Assembly (NCBI GenBank): GCA_036785705.1
Contig: JAWUZG010000056.1
Coordinates: 16,846,001 to 16,910,000 of the forward strand
Reading direction: 5' to 3'
Origin: Acanthornis magna
Lineage: Eukaryota > Chordata > Aves > Passeriformes > Acanthizidae
DNA: 64,000 nt
Shown: piece by piece, positions 1 through 11,620 of the stretch
Numbering within the stretch: the stretch's first letter is position 1
Layout of the letters: every line of letters begins with the position of its first letter
The notes under the pieces: model-generated
Told to the model about the DNA's origin: nothing
What the model saw: the letters and a program-made list of their open reading frames with translations, nothing else
Databases searched by the model: none
Translations under genes and position numbers: made by a program

Positions 1-654
1 CTGGGATGTTTATTGAAAACAGAAATGTGGAATGAAACAACCTTTTAAAGTCAGCTGGGTAAAGCAGTTTTGCCTTTAACGTTTTTCCAATTGCTCAGAT
101 TAAAGTAAACCATTCTGGAAATAGTCATGAATATGGTGAATCATATTTCTCTGTCACTTGTCTCTATGAATTCAGATGGTCTTAGGAAAATCAAAACAAA
201 ATGTGCTCAGTTCTGAATTACTGTTGTTCTGATCTAAAAGCAGGATCCCATTTAATTGTTACATGTGAGTTACATGGATTTAAGAGCTTGCCAAATACCA
301 GATAATTCATGCGACATGCCAGTAAAATGGGCATGAGGGTGGTTAAGCAGTTTACCCAAAGCCACTTGTAAACTGTAGCAAAACTCAGATTTGCCCTTAT
401 GGCTATTTTAGATTCCAAACCTTTTTGATTGAGAAGACCAGAATCCCACCTGGAATTCCTGAATGCCAGTCTTCTGCTTTAATCACAAGGCTAGCTTGTA
501 TTTTTTGGTCTGTTTGCCCTTATTCTTTTGCTCTTTGTGCTATAAGGGGGATACTGGGACTTGAAAGGCAATGTGTCCACCAGCCATTTGAGTCCAGGTT
601 CAGCTTTGTATAGGTCACTATATAGGGGGAAATAAAAGAACTTTTCACTTCTTC
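1..654. other. Intergenic, nothing recognised
   Basis: AT-rich sequence with no coding frame, repeat or RNA gene that I can support. Confidence 0.6.
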
Positions 655-785
655 CAAACATATTGGACAAGGCTTAGAGAAACCTGGTCTATTGGAAGGT
701 GTTCCTGTCCATGGCAGGGGGGTGGAATGAGATGATATTTAAGGTCCCTTCCAAGCCAAACCATTCTTGGATGGGATGAAAGACA
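655..785 (+). mobile_element. CR1 LINE 3'-end fragment
   Basis: It carries the AACCTGGTCTATTGGAAGG core, the CCATGGCAGGGGGGTGGAA block, a diverged GATATTTAAGGTCCCTTCC, and a tail ending CCATTCTTGGATGGGATG. It is more diverged than other copies here, so probably older. Confidence 0.9.
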
Positions 786-3700
786 AGGCAGATGCAGTGA
801 AGAGCTGACAGTCATTGTCTTAGATACAGAGGTTCTCCCTATTGATTGCAGCACTGAATTGCTGTAGTGTGTGATGTGCGAGGCCAACACTGGAGCTTTG
901 CAGTGCTTACAGGGAAGCAGTGGGAAGAGCAGTGCTGCTGGGTGCTGGGAAGCTGAGGGATCCTCTGCTGAAATTAAAACCAGCTGGTGAGCTAAGACAT
1001 GGTAACAGCTTTCCTCCACAGGTTGGTTTTTCCATAATGTGATACATGCAATTTGCAGATAATAGCATGTTTTAAGATTTATGATTGCCTGATTTTCCCC
1101 ATTAATAGGGAAATCTGATAATTGTCCATTTTAAAGCAATTGCTGAACAATAGGAAGGAGTATGCTTGTTAAAAGTAAACATAAAAGCGAACTGGATCTA
1201 TGTTAGGGTGCTGAGCCTTTGATAGATTTTCTCCTTACAGCAGTCTTTGATCTGCCACACCAGAAAATAAACTCAGTGGGAGGCTGAATATGGGATATAG
1301 AGCAGTTCACCTCTAGGTCATGGACTCCTATCCATGCCAGGTCAGGAGTGAGCCTCTGGGTCAGTTCTTGCAGGAGCTGGGGGTGGCAGCACCCCTGATG
1401 TCTGTGCTGCACCTGTGTGGTGCCACAGGGAACGTGTGGGTCTGGAGGGACAACCCTGCAGAAAAGGGGGGACCTTCTGCTTCTTCCCCACTTCCCAATT
1501 GAGAGCTTTGCAGCTTTGCCAAGGAGATAAATGACATGGGAATACCCGGGGCAGTGCAGGGGCTGCCTGAGGTTTTGGCTCTCAGGAATGCCCTTGCTGG
1601 AGGAAGCTGAGTGCTCTGGCATGGGATGTGTGCAGGTTGTGCCTAGTCCTTCACAGCAATCTCTGTGTTCTGCATCTTCTCAAAAAAATGTAATGGCTGT
1701 GCCTGTTAATTTAATATAAACAAAAAGAAAGTCTGCAAAGTAGTCATACCAGTCCTGTAGGAAGAGACCTGTGGATGTGCAACAGTTATCCTGGAGGCAG
1801 CAACATCTCCTGACAAATAAAGGGCTGTTATCTCAGAAATATTTGAGCCCTATGTCTCTCCACCTTTGGAGGGCTGACTTCAAAGGAAAAGTTGCACAGC
1901 TTTATTTTGGAAGGGACTGGATGCAAATGACTCCATATAGGAAGCACAGCACATGTAAACAGGACAAAAACTGATACAGTGGGCTACTAGTGTAAGGTTT
2001 TCTAGCTATGGAATGTGAATTTATGGCTATGAACCTTGATCTAAGCTGAGAAGGAACATGGGCGAGTTTAAACATTGTAACTGAAATCTCAAGATTTCCC
2101 ACTGTTAGGGAAGTCACTTGAGTTTCTTTCTGATGATTCCAAAAAGACCAGAAACGGATTTTATTGTACTTCAGATGTGTCAGATGTGGGGAGCTGATTC
2201 TGTTTTATCTTGCGCAGGAGAGAGCTGCCAAGATTTATCTTTGCAGGAAGGGAAACAGAAGTGAGAAAGGCCTGGAATCTCATGTAGCTCTGGCCAGAAT
2301 CATGTTATCTGAAATAACTGGTTATCTGAAGTTTGGCCAAACCTCACTCCTCACAAGAGTCTCAACACCAGACCAGAGCTGTAGGGATAAATAGCAAGAC
2401 CCAGGCTGTCTGCAAAGAGATTGGACCCTGAAGCTCTGGGCCAACTTCAGCACTGCGTGAACAGTGTGTAAGGAGCTGCCTGAGTGATCCCACTCCTGCT
2501 GAGCTTCAAAATACCCAGCCTGGGACGAAGTTAGGCTTTTCCTTAAGCTTCTGTGACTCATCTCGGTGTTGGAGGAGATAAAGCAGCAATTGAAGGCAAG
2601 TTTTGCCTGGAGAGGTCCAGCCTTCCCCTGTGTCAGAGCATCCCATCTGCTGCGTTGCTCTTTTTTGAGCCCAAGGATGCCTCTTCGCAGTGAAAACAGT
2701 CGAGGAGGGGCTTGGCATAAGTGGTGTGCGTTGTGTGTGCTTTAGCTCTTGTCCCAGGGAGAAGCCTGTGCTGGATTCCAGTTGCCGGCTGATGGCAGCA
2801 GTGGATCTGCACAGAGGCAGCTCTGCCTCCTCACCTGCCTCTGCCGTCTGCTGCTCTGACCACATTACCCCAAATTCTGCAATTTCGGGCTATTCCCACT
2901 GTGCTGCTGTGAACCAGCCATTGTTTCTGATCAAGCAAGTCACACACCGGAGAGTGATCTGAGAGTGGCGTGGAAATAATTTTGCTGCTTCGAAGGGGAA
3001 AAGCTGCCAGAAACTTTCTTTGTCTTCACACCCACCTGCTGATGTGTCCCTTCACGCACAGAACTGGTGAATCATCTCCAAAAATACATGTCAGGCGCTG
3101 AGTTATTACTTTTCTAGAGAGGACTGATATTTCCTTGGGAGCTGGGAGGCTGAGGGACAATTCCCCCTCCCTTGGAGGGACTGTGGGGTTTGCTTCTCTG
3201 CTATTCTGCTTTTCCCTGGAATGTGTCAGTGCATAGCATTACACTGAAAGGGAAAGATTCACCACTTGCCTTCTTAAACAATGATTTTAGGGGAAGAAAG
3301 AGGACAATACGCTATCGTTGCGTTGTTCCCTACCTCAGCCTCACACTGAAATATTTAAGGTCCCCCATGAATAATGCAGCCTCAGCCCCAAGCCTGTTTT
3401 GCACTTCACACTAAGCGGGCCCATAAAACACCAGGATTGCTCCCGGCATACATTATACTGTATAGAACATCTCCCACCGAGCAAAGCTTTGTCTTCACTG
3501 CCACAAAGGCTGTTGGGATTTTTTCCCTGTCTCCAAGAGAGATAACGAGCACGAGAGCTCTTGTTTTAAAATATTAGTGGGAACAAGTCACCTGTGGTGT
3601 TTTACCTGCTGCTAACTAGCTGTAGTCCACACTGCATCTCCTGCTTATGCTGATCCCATGTCATTTCTTTTTTATCCAGTTGCTGTGCCCTATAGCAGGA

Positions 3701-4486
3701 GAATTATACAACACTTAATCTATGGAAAAATATGTTGTATTTAGCTGTCAGGCAGGAGACAAACTGATACCTTAGGAGTCAGGATTGCTCCATAACCCAA
3801 AACAGGAATTCTTTCTCAAGTAGGAATTAAGTACGTGAAATGCAGCAAGGAGCAGGAGCAGCATGTTATAATGGCTTGAGGGTCATACATGCCCTGTCAC
3901 ATACAGGATGTCGCTTCTCAGGCCCTTGTAAAGTTCAAGAGAGATTTTTGTAGCATTTTAATGATGCTGCTATTGAGAACAGGACCCATTTGGTGTCTGG
4001 TTTAGTCACTTCCAGCCACGCTGCACAAAGGAAAGCTGAGGCAAGAGGGAAAAAAATGTGTGGCCCCAGTCCCTTCCCATGAAGATACTTTTGCACTCAC
4101 CCTAAACTACAAAGGTGAGGCTCTTGATGAATTTTGGATTAAAAGGAGCATTATGTCTCCCTGGACATCTGGTTTGTCATCAATAATGACATTAGGATCT
4201 GTCACTTAGGAATTGCCATCTGTGATCCGGTCAGAGGCCTTTCAAAGGGAAGGCAATGGGAGGGTGGAGATCAAGGAATGGTTTGTTGCAGGGAAGAGTG
4301 ACTTAAAAGCCCCAGAGGTGCACATGCCCTTCCTTCAGCTCAGCAAATCATTCCTCCATCAGCTCTAGCACAAAGGTATAAAAATCTTGGGTTTTATAAA
4401 AATCTTGGGAAGCATTTCCTGAAGAGAGGAGATGAAGCAGGGAAAGATAGGATTGTCTGCAAGGTGCTTAAAAATACAAGTCCACA
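786..4486. other. Intergenic, no gene recognised
   Basis: Several open frames of 60-140 codons occur on both strands but none shows a domain, signal peptide or splice pattern. No mobile element was recognised. Confidence 0.55.
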
Positions 4487-4705
4487 GAATCATAGAATGG
4501 TTTGGGTTGACAAGGACCTTAGCAATCACCTTGTTCCAACTCTCCTGCCATGGGTAGGGATACCTTGTTCTAGACCAGGTTGCTCAGAGCTCCATCCATC
4601 TTGGCCTTAAACACTTCCAGGTATGGGATATCCGCAACTTCCCTGGGCAGTTTATTCCAGTGTCTCACCACCCACAAAGGAAATAATTTCTTCCTAGAAT
4701 TTCTT
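4487..4705 (-). mobile_element. CR1 LINE 3'-end fragment
   Basis: It begins with the reversed tail CATAGAATGGTTTGGGTTG, then CTCCTGCCATGGGTAGGGAT, AGACCAGGTTGCTCAGAGC, CACTTCCAGGTATGGGATAT and AATAATTTCTTCCTAGAAT. A clear avian CR1 3' end. Confidence 0.95.
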
Positions 4706-7700
4706 CTGAGTGCAAAGGTTCATCCAGAGGTTTTTCAGCTGCTTTCTTGCATTATCTGGGCTATGCTACTTTCTAACTCTTTCCCAGAACATCTCTGGAA
4801 ACCCACCGGGTGCCACGGCAATAACATTAAACCTCCTGGGGACCCAGTGATGCTATTCTCCACATATTTTGTTTATCTCTTTATTAGCCAGGTATGAACT
4901 TTCCCCATTGATACCTAAGATTAATGTGATTGCCAGCCTATCAGCTGTTTATTTAGAGGTAAATCCTCATCCTGTATTTTGGCCATCAATCCCCATTAGT
5001 TTCTCTGTATGGGTGATTGAATAGGCCATTGCCTGTACTAATAAGCACCCATTAGTTGTCCCACAGAGCTTTACTTTTATTAGAAACAATTCATGTCAGC
5101 CTAGGCCAGAAGCAAGGCTTTTAGCTGGATTGTTTTGATTGCATTACTTGGAAGGTGGCTTTTGAGCACCTGGAAAGTTAGAGAGGTGCTGCATCCGACT
5201 GGGCTGCTTTTTTTGGAGAAATGCAGATGATACAGCTGTGAGCGAGATGAGGATTTGCTGCAAGGGCATACAAAATGCATTTAAATCTGCAGAAATGGCT
5301 CTTCGGTTTGCCCCATTTGGGTCAGTCTAAAAAGAATCTCCAAGAATTTGAAGTAAATGTTTCTGATACCTGTCTGGCTTTGGGCTTTGGAATGCCAGTG
5401 GATCTCAGGACTTGCCCTTGGTGTTTCTCTTCCTTTTTCATTTTCCCTCTTCATTCCTCACACCACCAGCCCAGAAATTTCTCTTTTTGCAGTATTTCAG
5501 GCTGCAGTAAGCTGGTTACAAGCAATTTGGCTCGCTGCTCTGCAGAAAAGAAGTGTGGAAGGCAGGAGGAATTGCTGCAAATCGCTATTCAGCTGCTCTT
5601 CATCACACTGGCTCTGGCTTCCATCTACCCGACAGCCCCGCTAAAAGGATAATAATGCTTTAAAAATTAGAGTCAGCCGAACAACTACTTCATAAATTCA
5701 TGGCCTTGCCCTGATCCTTTCCAGAAGTTTTTCTTTTAGATTGAGTCCACATCAGACCTTGGATTCCTTCCCTTTGGAAATGCTGCTGCTTTTCTGCTTT
5801 GGGAGTGCTTGCTGGGTCACCCAGCTATGCAAAGGGGGTTACCAATTATCTCTCATTACCTCAACAGAAATAAGCCTCATTTTGGGATAATCTTGTGCTC
5901 TCTCCTTCAGAGAACACAGGATAATCTCTCAGTGATGTTGTCTTATTGTGGGATTTTGTCCTTGATAGATAAACCGGTCCTGAAATCCTATTAAGAGATA
6001 TCCTGCCTCCCCTTAAAACAAACAAACTCACAGATGAGACAAACTTCTGTGGAACTCAGAAGAGACCCTTGGCTTTGCCTACCTGATGGGAAACAGCTCT
6101 GGTTTGCAGCCGTTGTTCCCATCTGTATCACTTCTGAAAGCAACTGGAGATCTAAAACAGCCCTGGCTTTTATATGGGACTGATGGTCCTTCTCAGCTCC
6201 TCAAATCCACCTCAGGCTACCAGCAGGAAACCATGGGAAATGGGCTGGGGCTTGCTGGAGATGTGGTAGGAAGGGAGCACTGGTTGACTGGGTGGTACAG
6301 CATCCATGCAATCCACGTCATGTCCTACCAATGGCAAGGGATGAATTGCCCTGTTGGCTTTTCCACCTACTCCAAAGGTGTGGAGTGCTAGATTATCTGG
6401 ATAGGAGAGGTCCCACCATTGCCAGATGGAGGTGACACTCAGCGTTATTGTTCTGCTTCATAATTTAGATGTCAGCAAGAAGAGTACCTGGCAGGCAGCT
6501 TCCAGGATTTTCAGCCTGGTCCCCTAAAGACGGCAACCTCTTTGTGTTCTCCCAAAACAACTCTGACCCCAGTGTCTCACTTCATCTGCATGAAGAGAGG
6601 GACAAGATTTCCATCCTTGGAGACATTAAAAGGCTCTGCAAACATTAAATCCCTTCAAATGTAGGACCTGTATGTCAATAAGGAAGCTCTGACAATAAAA
6701 GAAAACCAAATCCATCAGTTTTGAGGGGAGTTTAAAAATGTCTTTTAAAAGGAAAGTAGGTTTCATAAAAAAATTGAGTGATGTGTAAAAATGAAATCTG
6801 TTGTTTTACAAATCTGACAACTCCAGCAAAGTCAAATTGCTTCTCAAGGGATGCTGATGGGAAGAGGGAGCCTCCCCAAGTCTGAGATTCATAAAAACAG
6901 AAAGAAAATAGTTGATGTGTTCAATTTGTTTGGAGAGTTGTTCAGCTGTGGAGGACTCAAGTCCCTGCTCTGTATCTATAGGGTTTGTTGTGCATGGGAT
7001 CAGTGTCTCCTTGTAGCTGTTTTTGTGGCTGAAAATAGTGACAGTGATCTAATTCTCTTGGATTCTTTTTTTCTTAGCATTTTGCTTTTGGCCTCCTCTG
7101 GGCTTTGGAAATCAGGGAGCTGCTTCACCTATGAGGCAGGAAGCACATCACCTGCTTTTGAGATGTACAAGAAGCGATCTTCACACTTTTCCATTTTTGG
7201 GGAAAATGTATGAATGCCTTTTTTTTGAAAGTATGAATGTATGAGACATATGAATATATCTCGTATAATAAGGACCATTCCCTTTCAGTGGTGTGTTGCC
7301 ATGTTCCACCAGTTTTACGTTGCCTCACCCTTTCTAATGCCCATCAATAATTTCTCTTGGTGCAAACAATAAATTTAACCCTGCAGATTAATTTTGGTGG
7401 AGCTGCAGCAGGGTCCAGATCTGGCACATCTCATAGAGAGAGGCTCTCTCCTCCTTGCTGCAGAAGCTGCTGGGGCTGTAATCTGTCTCCTGTGCCACAT
7501 CCTCGCCTGAGGACTGGCAAGCCTGAGCCCAATCTTCAAAAATAAATCCATCACAGCAGCAGGGAGCGGATGAAGCCTCTGCAGATATAAAGGTCAAACG
7601 ATAAAGGCCATGTTAAAATATGCTCATAGGAAATGGCAGCTTATAAGTACTCTGTGATCTAATTACTTATGTCAGGCAGATAAGCCTGGACAGCAATTAT

Positions 7701-9789
7701 TTTTAACCTAAATCACGCAAACAACTACTGTAGGAGCTTTGCCAGTTCTCAACATTTCTTTCAGTTATCATTTTTTGGGGCAAAATGTGGAGCTCTGCAG
7801 GAGAAAGAGCTGTTTTAAAGGATTGGTTTTCACTTTCTTGAAGGTGGGGAGCTGCTTTAGTTATCTTTGGTAATCTTTTTTTTCCTCCTCTGAGAAAAAT
7901 AAACCCTACATGTTGTATGTAGTCCCTGGGCAGCCCACAGTGCTGAACCTGGTTTGCAGGGCACATGGCGTGGGACAGGGGTTTGTTTTCCTGCTGGCAT
8001 TGCTGGATATGGACAAAGGGGAGAGCCATAGCTGAAGACAGCAATTCCTCATGGCAGCTCCTGGGATCTGCTGGGTTGGTGAGATGGACAGTGTTTTGGA
8101 GAGGGTGAGAGTTGGTCCTTACCCTGCCACAGGTAGTGGCCTTAGGGATTGAGCAAGGGACTGCACGCAAGAGAGGAGCCTTCCAGGAGCACATCAGCTC
8201 TTGGTCTCTGTGAAGAATGGAGGTCCCAGCCTGTAACTCCATCTCTAACTCCACACACAGATGCCATGAGTTCACCCTAGGCCCAGAGCAAGAGCACAGG
8301 ATAGGAGCCACATTGCCCTTTTGCCGGTGGCTGTCACAGCTTTCTGCTCCAGCCTGGCACACAAAGTCCAGGTCTGCTTGGTCCAGCATCATCTTTCAGC
8401 CTCTGCATGACCTGACATATTCCTTCGTGGTTCTGGAGAAGCTTTTTAGCCAAAAACATTTCTGTGTGCCCTACAGAGAGATCTTGGGACCATGTATCAT
8501 CTTACATGATGCTTCAGTCTTGGCTCTTTGACCTGTGCCTGAGGGAGCTGCCCCTGTTCTCTCAAGGTCACTTGAATATCAGCAGAGACATTCATCATCC
8601 TGGGGCCTCAAGGAAGGTATTGATCACCTATGATGAATTGGCACATGTGTTGTGCAGGAGGAATGATTAGTTAATGGATGAAAGATGTGAGAGCTCACAC
8701 TTTCATCCCAGGTCTGCTTCTTTCTCCTCCTTGATGCCACAGTCTTCCTGCTCCAATGGTGTGGGAGATGCAGAGGGGAGAGAGAGAGAGAGAGAACTGC
8801 TATGGGATGGGAGCCAGTGGATGTTGGTGGCACCTTCTTCTGGGACACAGTCTGGGTGTTCCTGCCTTCTTTTAGCTTTCCAACTTGGCCTGACTGACCA
8901 TCCCTGAGCAGTGGCTTTGCAGCAATGCTCCAGCTGTATATGGTCCATAGGGAACACGAGGGATGTGGGTGAGTGCCTGAGGCACCAGTGCGTGGTCAGA
9001 TTGTTTTGGAGATCCATAGCTTTGGAGGCAAAGTGAAGAAGAGGAGATGCCATGTGCCTCTCGGTCGTGCTACTCTCCCAGCCTGCAGGAATTACTGCAA
9101 ATGGTGATTTATTAAATCTTTGTAAACCAGCGTGGTATCACATGTCCCTGCTGAGGAGCTCTTCTGCACGAGGTGTTATTCCAAAGGGCTGTTTCTGATT
9201 GATTTTTTTCACCCCTGATTTTTTTCCTATATGAATGTTTTGGAAGAAAAGCACATTATTCCAAATGCGATTAAGTCATTTGGAAGAGGATTATGGTGTT
9301 TTGGAATAACACCCTCTTATTCCAGAATGAGATCAGTCACACGGGGAGTTAATCGGAAACAGCTGTTTTGCTCCTCTGGGAATCCTCCACCAGCATGACG
9401 AACAGTCAGAGCCGCTCCTACCCCTGCTGCCCACGGGTGCCTTGGTCCACCCGTGGGGTCTAAGGCCAGACGGTGCGTTATGGCTCAATAATTTAGAGAT
9501 AGAATTTAATTGCTTCTGGCCTTGACCCTGGGATTTCTGTAGTAGTGAAACCTCAGAGTCCTCTGTAGAAATCACAACAAATAGGCATTTTGTGGCTGAA
9601 AATCAAGATGATTTGTAAAAGAGGTGTTATCTTCAAGAGATGTTTGCTTCCCCAAGAGCCTCTGCATTTATTTCCCTAAGGGCTTGATTGAGCTGCCCCA
9701 GAGGCAGCTGCATTCACCCCTCTGCATCACTCTTCTTGTCAGTCATGAGCTGCATCCCTTGGCCACGGTCATGAAGACATTGGTTTGAC
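4706..9789. other. Intergenic, no gene recognised
   Basis: It contains the longest open frame of the window (7703-8392, minus, 229 codons), which has no recognisable domain and reads like non-coding sequence. A short GA repeat lies at 8778-8795. Nothing else can be supported. Confidence 0.55.
8778..8795. repeat. (GA)n microsatellite
   Basis: Nine GA units in a G-rich context. Confidence 0.9.
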
Positions 9790-9897
9790 CTGTGGCCTAG
9801 AGCAACCTAGTCTAGTGGAAGATGGCAGGGGGTTGGAACCCTGAAAGCTGGTCTTTTAGATCCCTCCCAACCCAAACCTTTCTAGGATTCTGTAATG
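9790..9897 (+). mobile_element. CR1 LINE 3'-end fragment (diverged)
   Basis: AGAGCAACCTAGTCTAGTGG, a shortened GATGGCAGGGGGTTGGAACC block, and CCCAACCCAAACCTTTCTAG with a GATTCTGTAATG tail. Internal deletions mark it as an older copy. Confidence 0.88.
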
Positions 9898-10129
9898 CTG
9901 TGATCACACTGCATCCTTTCCATGTACACACAGCTCTGCCATCGCACTTCATGATGCAACAACCCAGAAACTTGTGGCTTCCCTATGCCACAAATTATAT
10001 TTTTTTCATCCTCTGATATGTATTTATTATTGAAAATTAAAGGGTTTCCTAAATTTTTATTTCTGAGCTGGGCCAAACACAGCTTAGGCAGTAAGCAATG
10101 CATATTTATTTCCAGCTCATGAAGGAAAA

Positions 10130-10420
10130 ATATAACTTCTTTCCTCGTGTTTCTATAATTTCTTTTCTGTGCATATGCAAATTGCCAGTTTATTTGTGCA
10201 AGATTTATGCAACTAAATGATGGGGAATTATGGAGGCAATTCAGTGCTTAGAAAGAAGAGACACAATTGCTGCAATTTGCTCGTGCCATGCGCTAATTCC
10301 TTCGGAAAATGCTTTTGCTCATTTATTTGCACCAAGCACCGATTTCTGCACCCCTAAGCAAGCTTGGGAAATGTTCTCTGGGCTCAATAGACTGCAAATG
10401 GTTTATATTTCTTTCCGCCT
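10130..10420. other. Candidate conserved non-coding element (POU/homeodomain-like motifs)
   Basis: An AT-rich stretch with few repeats and several recognisable factor-binding words: the octamer ATGCAAAT at 10175-10182, GATTTATGCAA at about 10202, GCAATTTGC, and TTTATTTGCACC. No coding frame fits. Conservation cannot be tested here; the call rests on motif density only. Confidence 0.3.
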
Positions 10421-10875
10421 GTGCCATCGCCTCCCCATAATACTTTATAGCAATTAGTAACAATAATGAAATATAGCTGTGATTTCTCAGCACTGGAGAA
10501 ACGCAGCCAGTGCTTGTGAATCAAGCACATTTTCTGGTCAAATTGGCCATTTAAACATGCTGCTCAGGAAGCTTTAAATCCACCTCGATGGATCACTCCG
10601 AGCTAAGCTCCATGGGGGGCAAAAACACTGCTCGAAGCAGATTTTTTTCCCTGCCAGAGCAGAACCTGTTCTGCGAGGTGATACTCACAGGTTTGGGAGA
10701 ACCTCTCACCCAGGCACAAACTGATGCATTGTGCTTTCTGACAAGCATCATCCTCACTGCTGCAGGGAGACCTTGGCTCACAAAGAGAGTGGCAGCAGGA
10801 GCTGAGGCAGCTCCCAGGTTTTTCTCCACATTCCTCCTTAGTGAGGCCAAATAGGGAAATCCCATGGGGCTGGGC

Positions 10876-11620
10876 TCATAGAATCATGGAATCATTTAGG
10901 TTGGAAAAGACCTTTAAGATCATTGAGTCCAATTGTTAACCCAGCACTGCCAGGTTCACTTCTAAACCACGTCCCCAAGTGCCACATCTACACGTCTTTT
11001 AAACACCTCCACCAATGGTGACTCCACCACTTCCCTGGCAGTGGGTTCTAATCCTGGCCAACCCTTTTGGTGAAGAAATTTTCCCTGATATCCAATCCTT
11101 TGGTGCACCTTGGGGCTGTTTCCACTTGTCCTGTCGTTTGCTCCCTGGGAGCAGAGCCCGATCCCCACCTAGGCTCCATCCTCCCGTCAGGGAGTTGTGT
11201 TGAGCTCCTTTTCTCCAGACTCAGCCCCCCCAGCTCCTTCAGTTGGTCCTGGTGCTCCAGACCCTTCCCCAGCTCTGTTCCCTTCTCTGGACACACTCCA
11301 GACCCTCACTGTCTGTCTTGGAGTGAGGGGCCCAAAACTGATTCCAGGATTGGACGTGCCTCAGCAGTGCCCAGCACAGGGAGACAGTCACTGCCCTGGT
11401 CATGCTGGTCATATTATCTCTGATATAGACTAGGTGCCATGGGCCTTCTTGTCCACCTGAGCACACGCTGGCTCATGTTTGCTGTCGAGCAGCACCCCCA
11501 GGGCCTTTCCGATCAGGCAGCATTCCAGCCGCTCTTTCCCAAGCCTGTCATGTCACATGGGGTTGTTGTGACCCAAGTGCAGGACCCGGTACTTCACCTA
11601 ATGCCTTGGTTCCGATGCCC
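10876..11620 (-). mobile_element. Long CR1 LINE fragment (about 0.75 kb)
   Basis: It starts with the reversed tail CATAGAATCATGGAATCATT and AGGTTGGAAAAGACCTTTAA, then passes through CTGGCAGTGGGTTCTAATCC, CCCTGATATCCAATCC, CTCCAGACTCAGCCCCCCCA, CTGGACACACTCCAGACC and TGACCCAAGTGCAGGACCCG. All are parts of the CR1 3' third including the end of the reverse-transcriptase region. Open frames over it are short and broken, so it is a dead copy. It is the longest mobile element recognised in the window. Confidence 0.95.
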
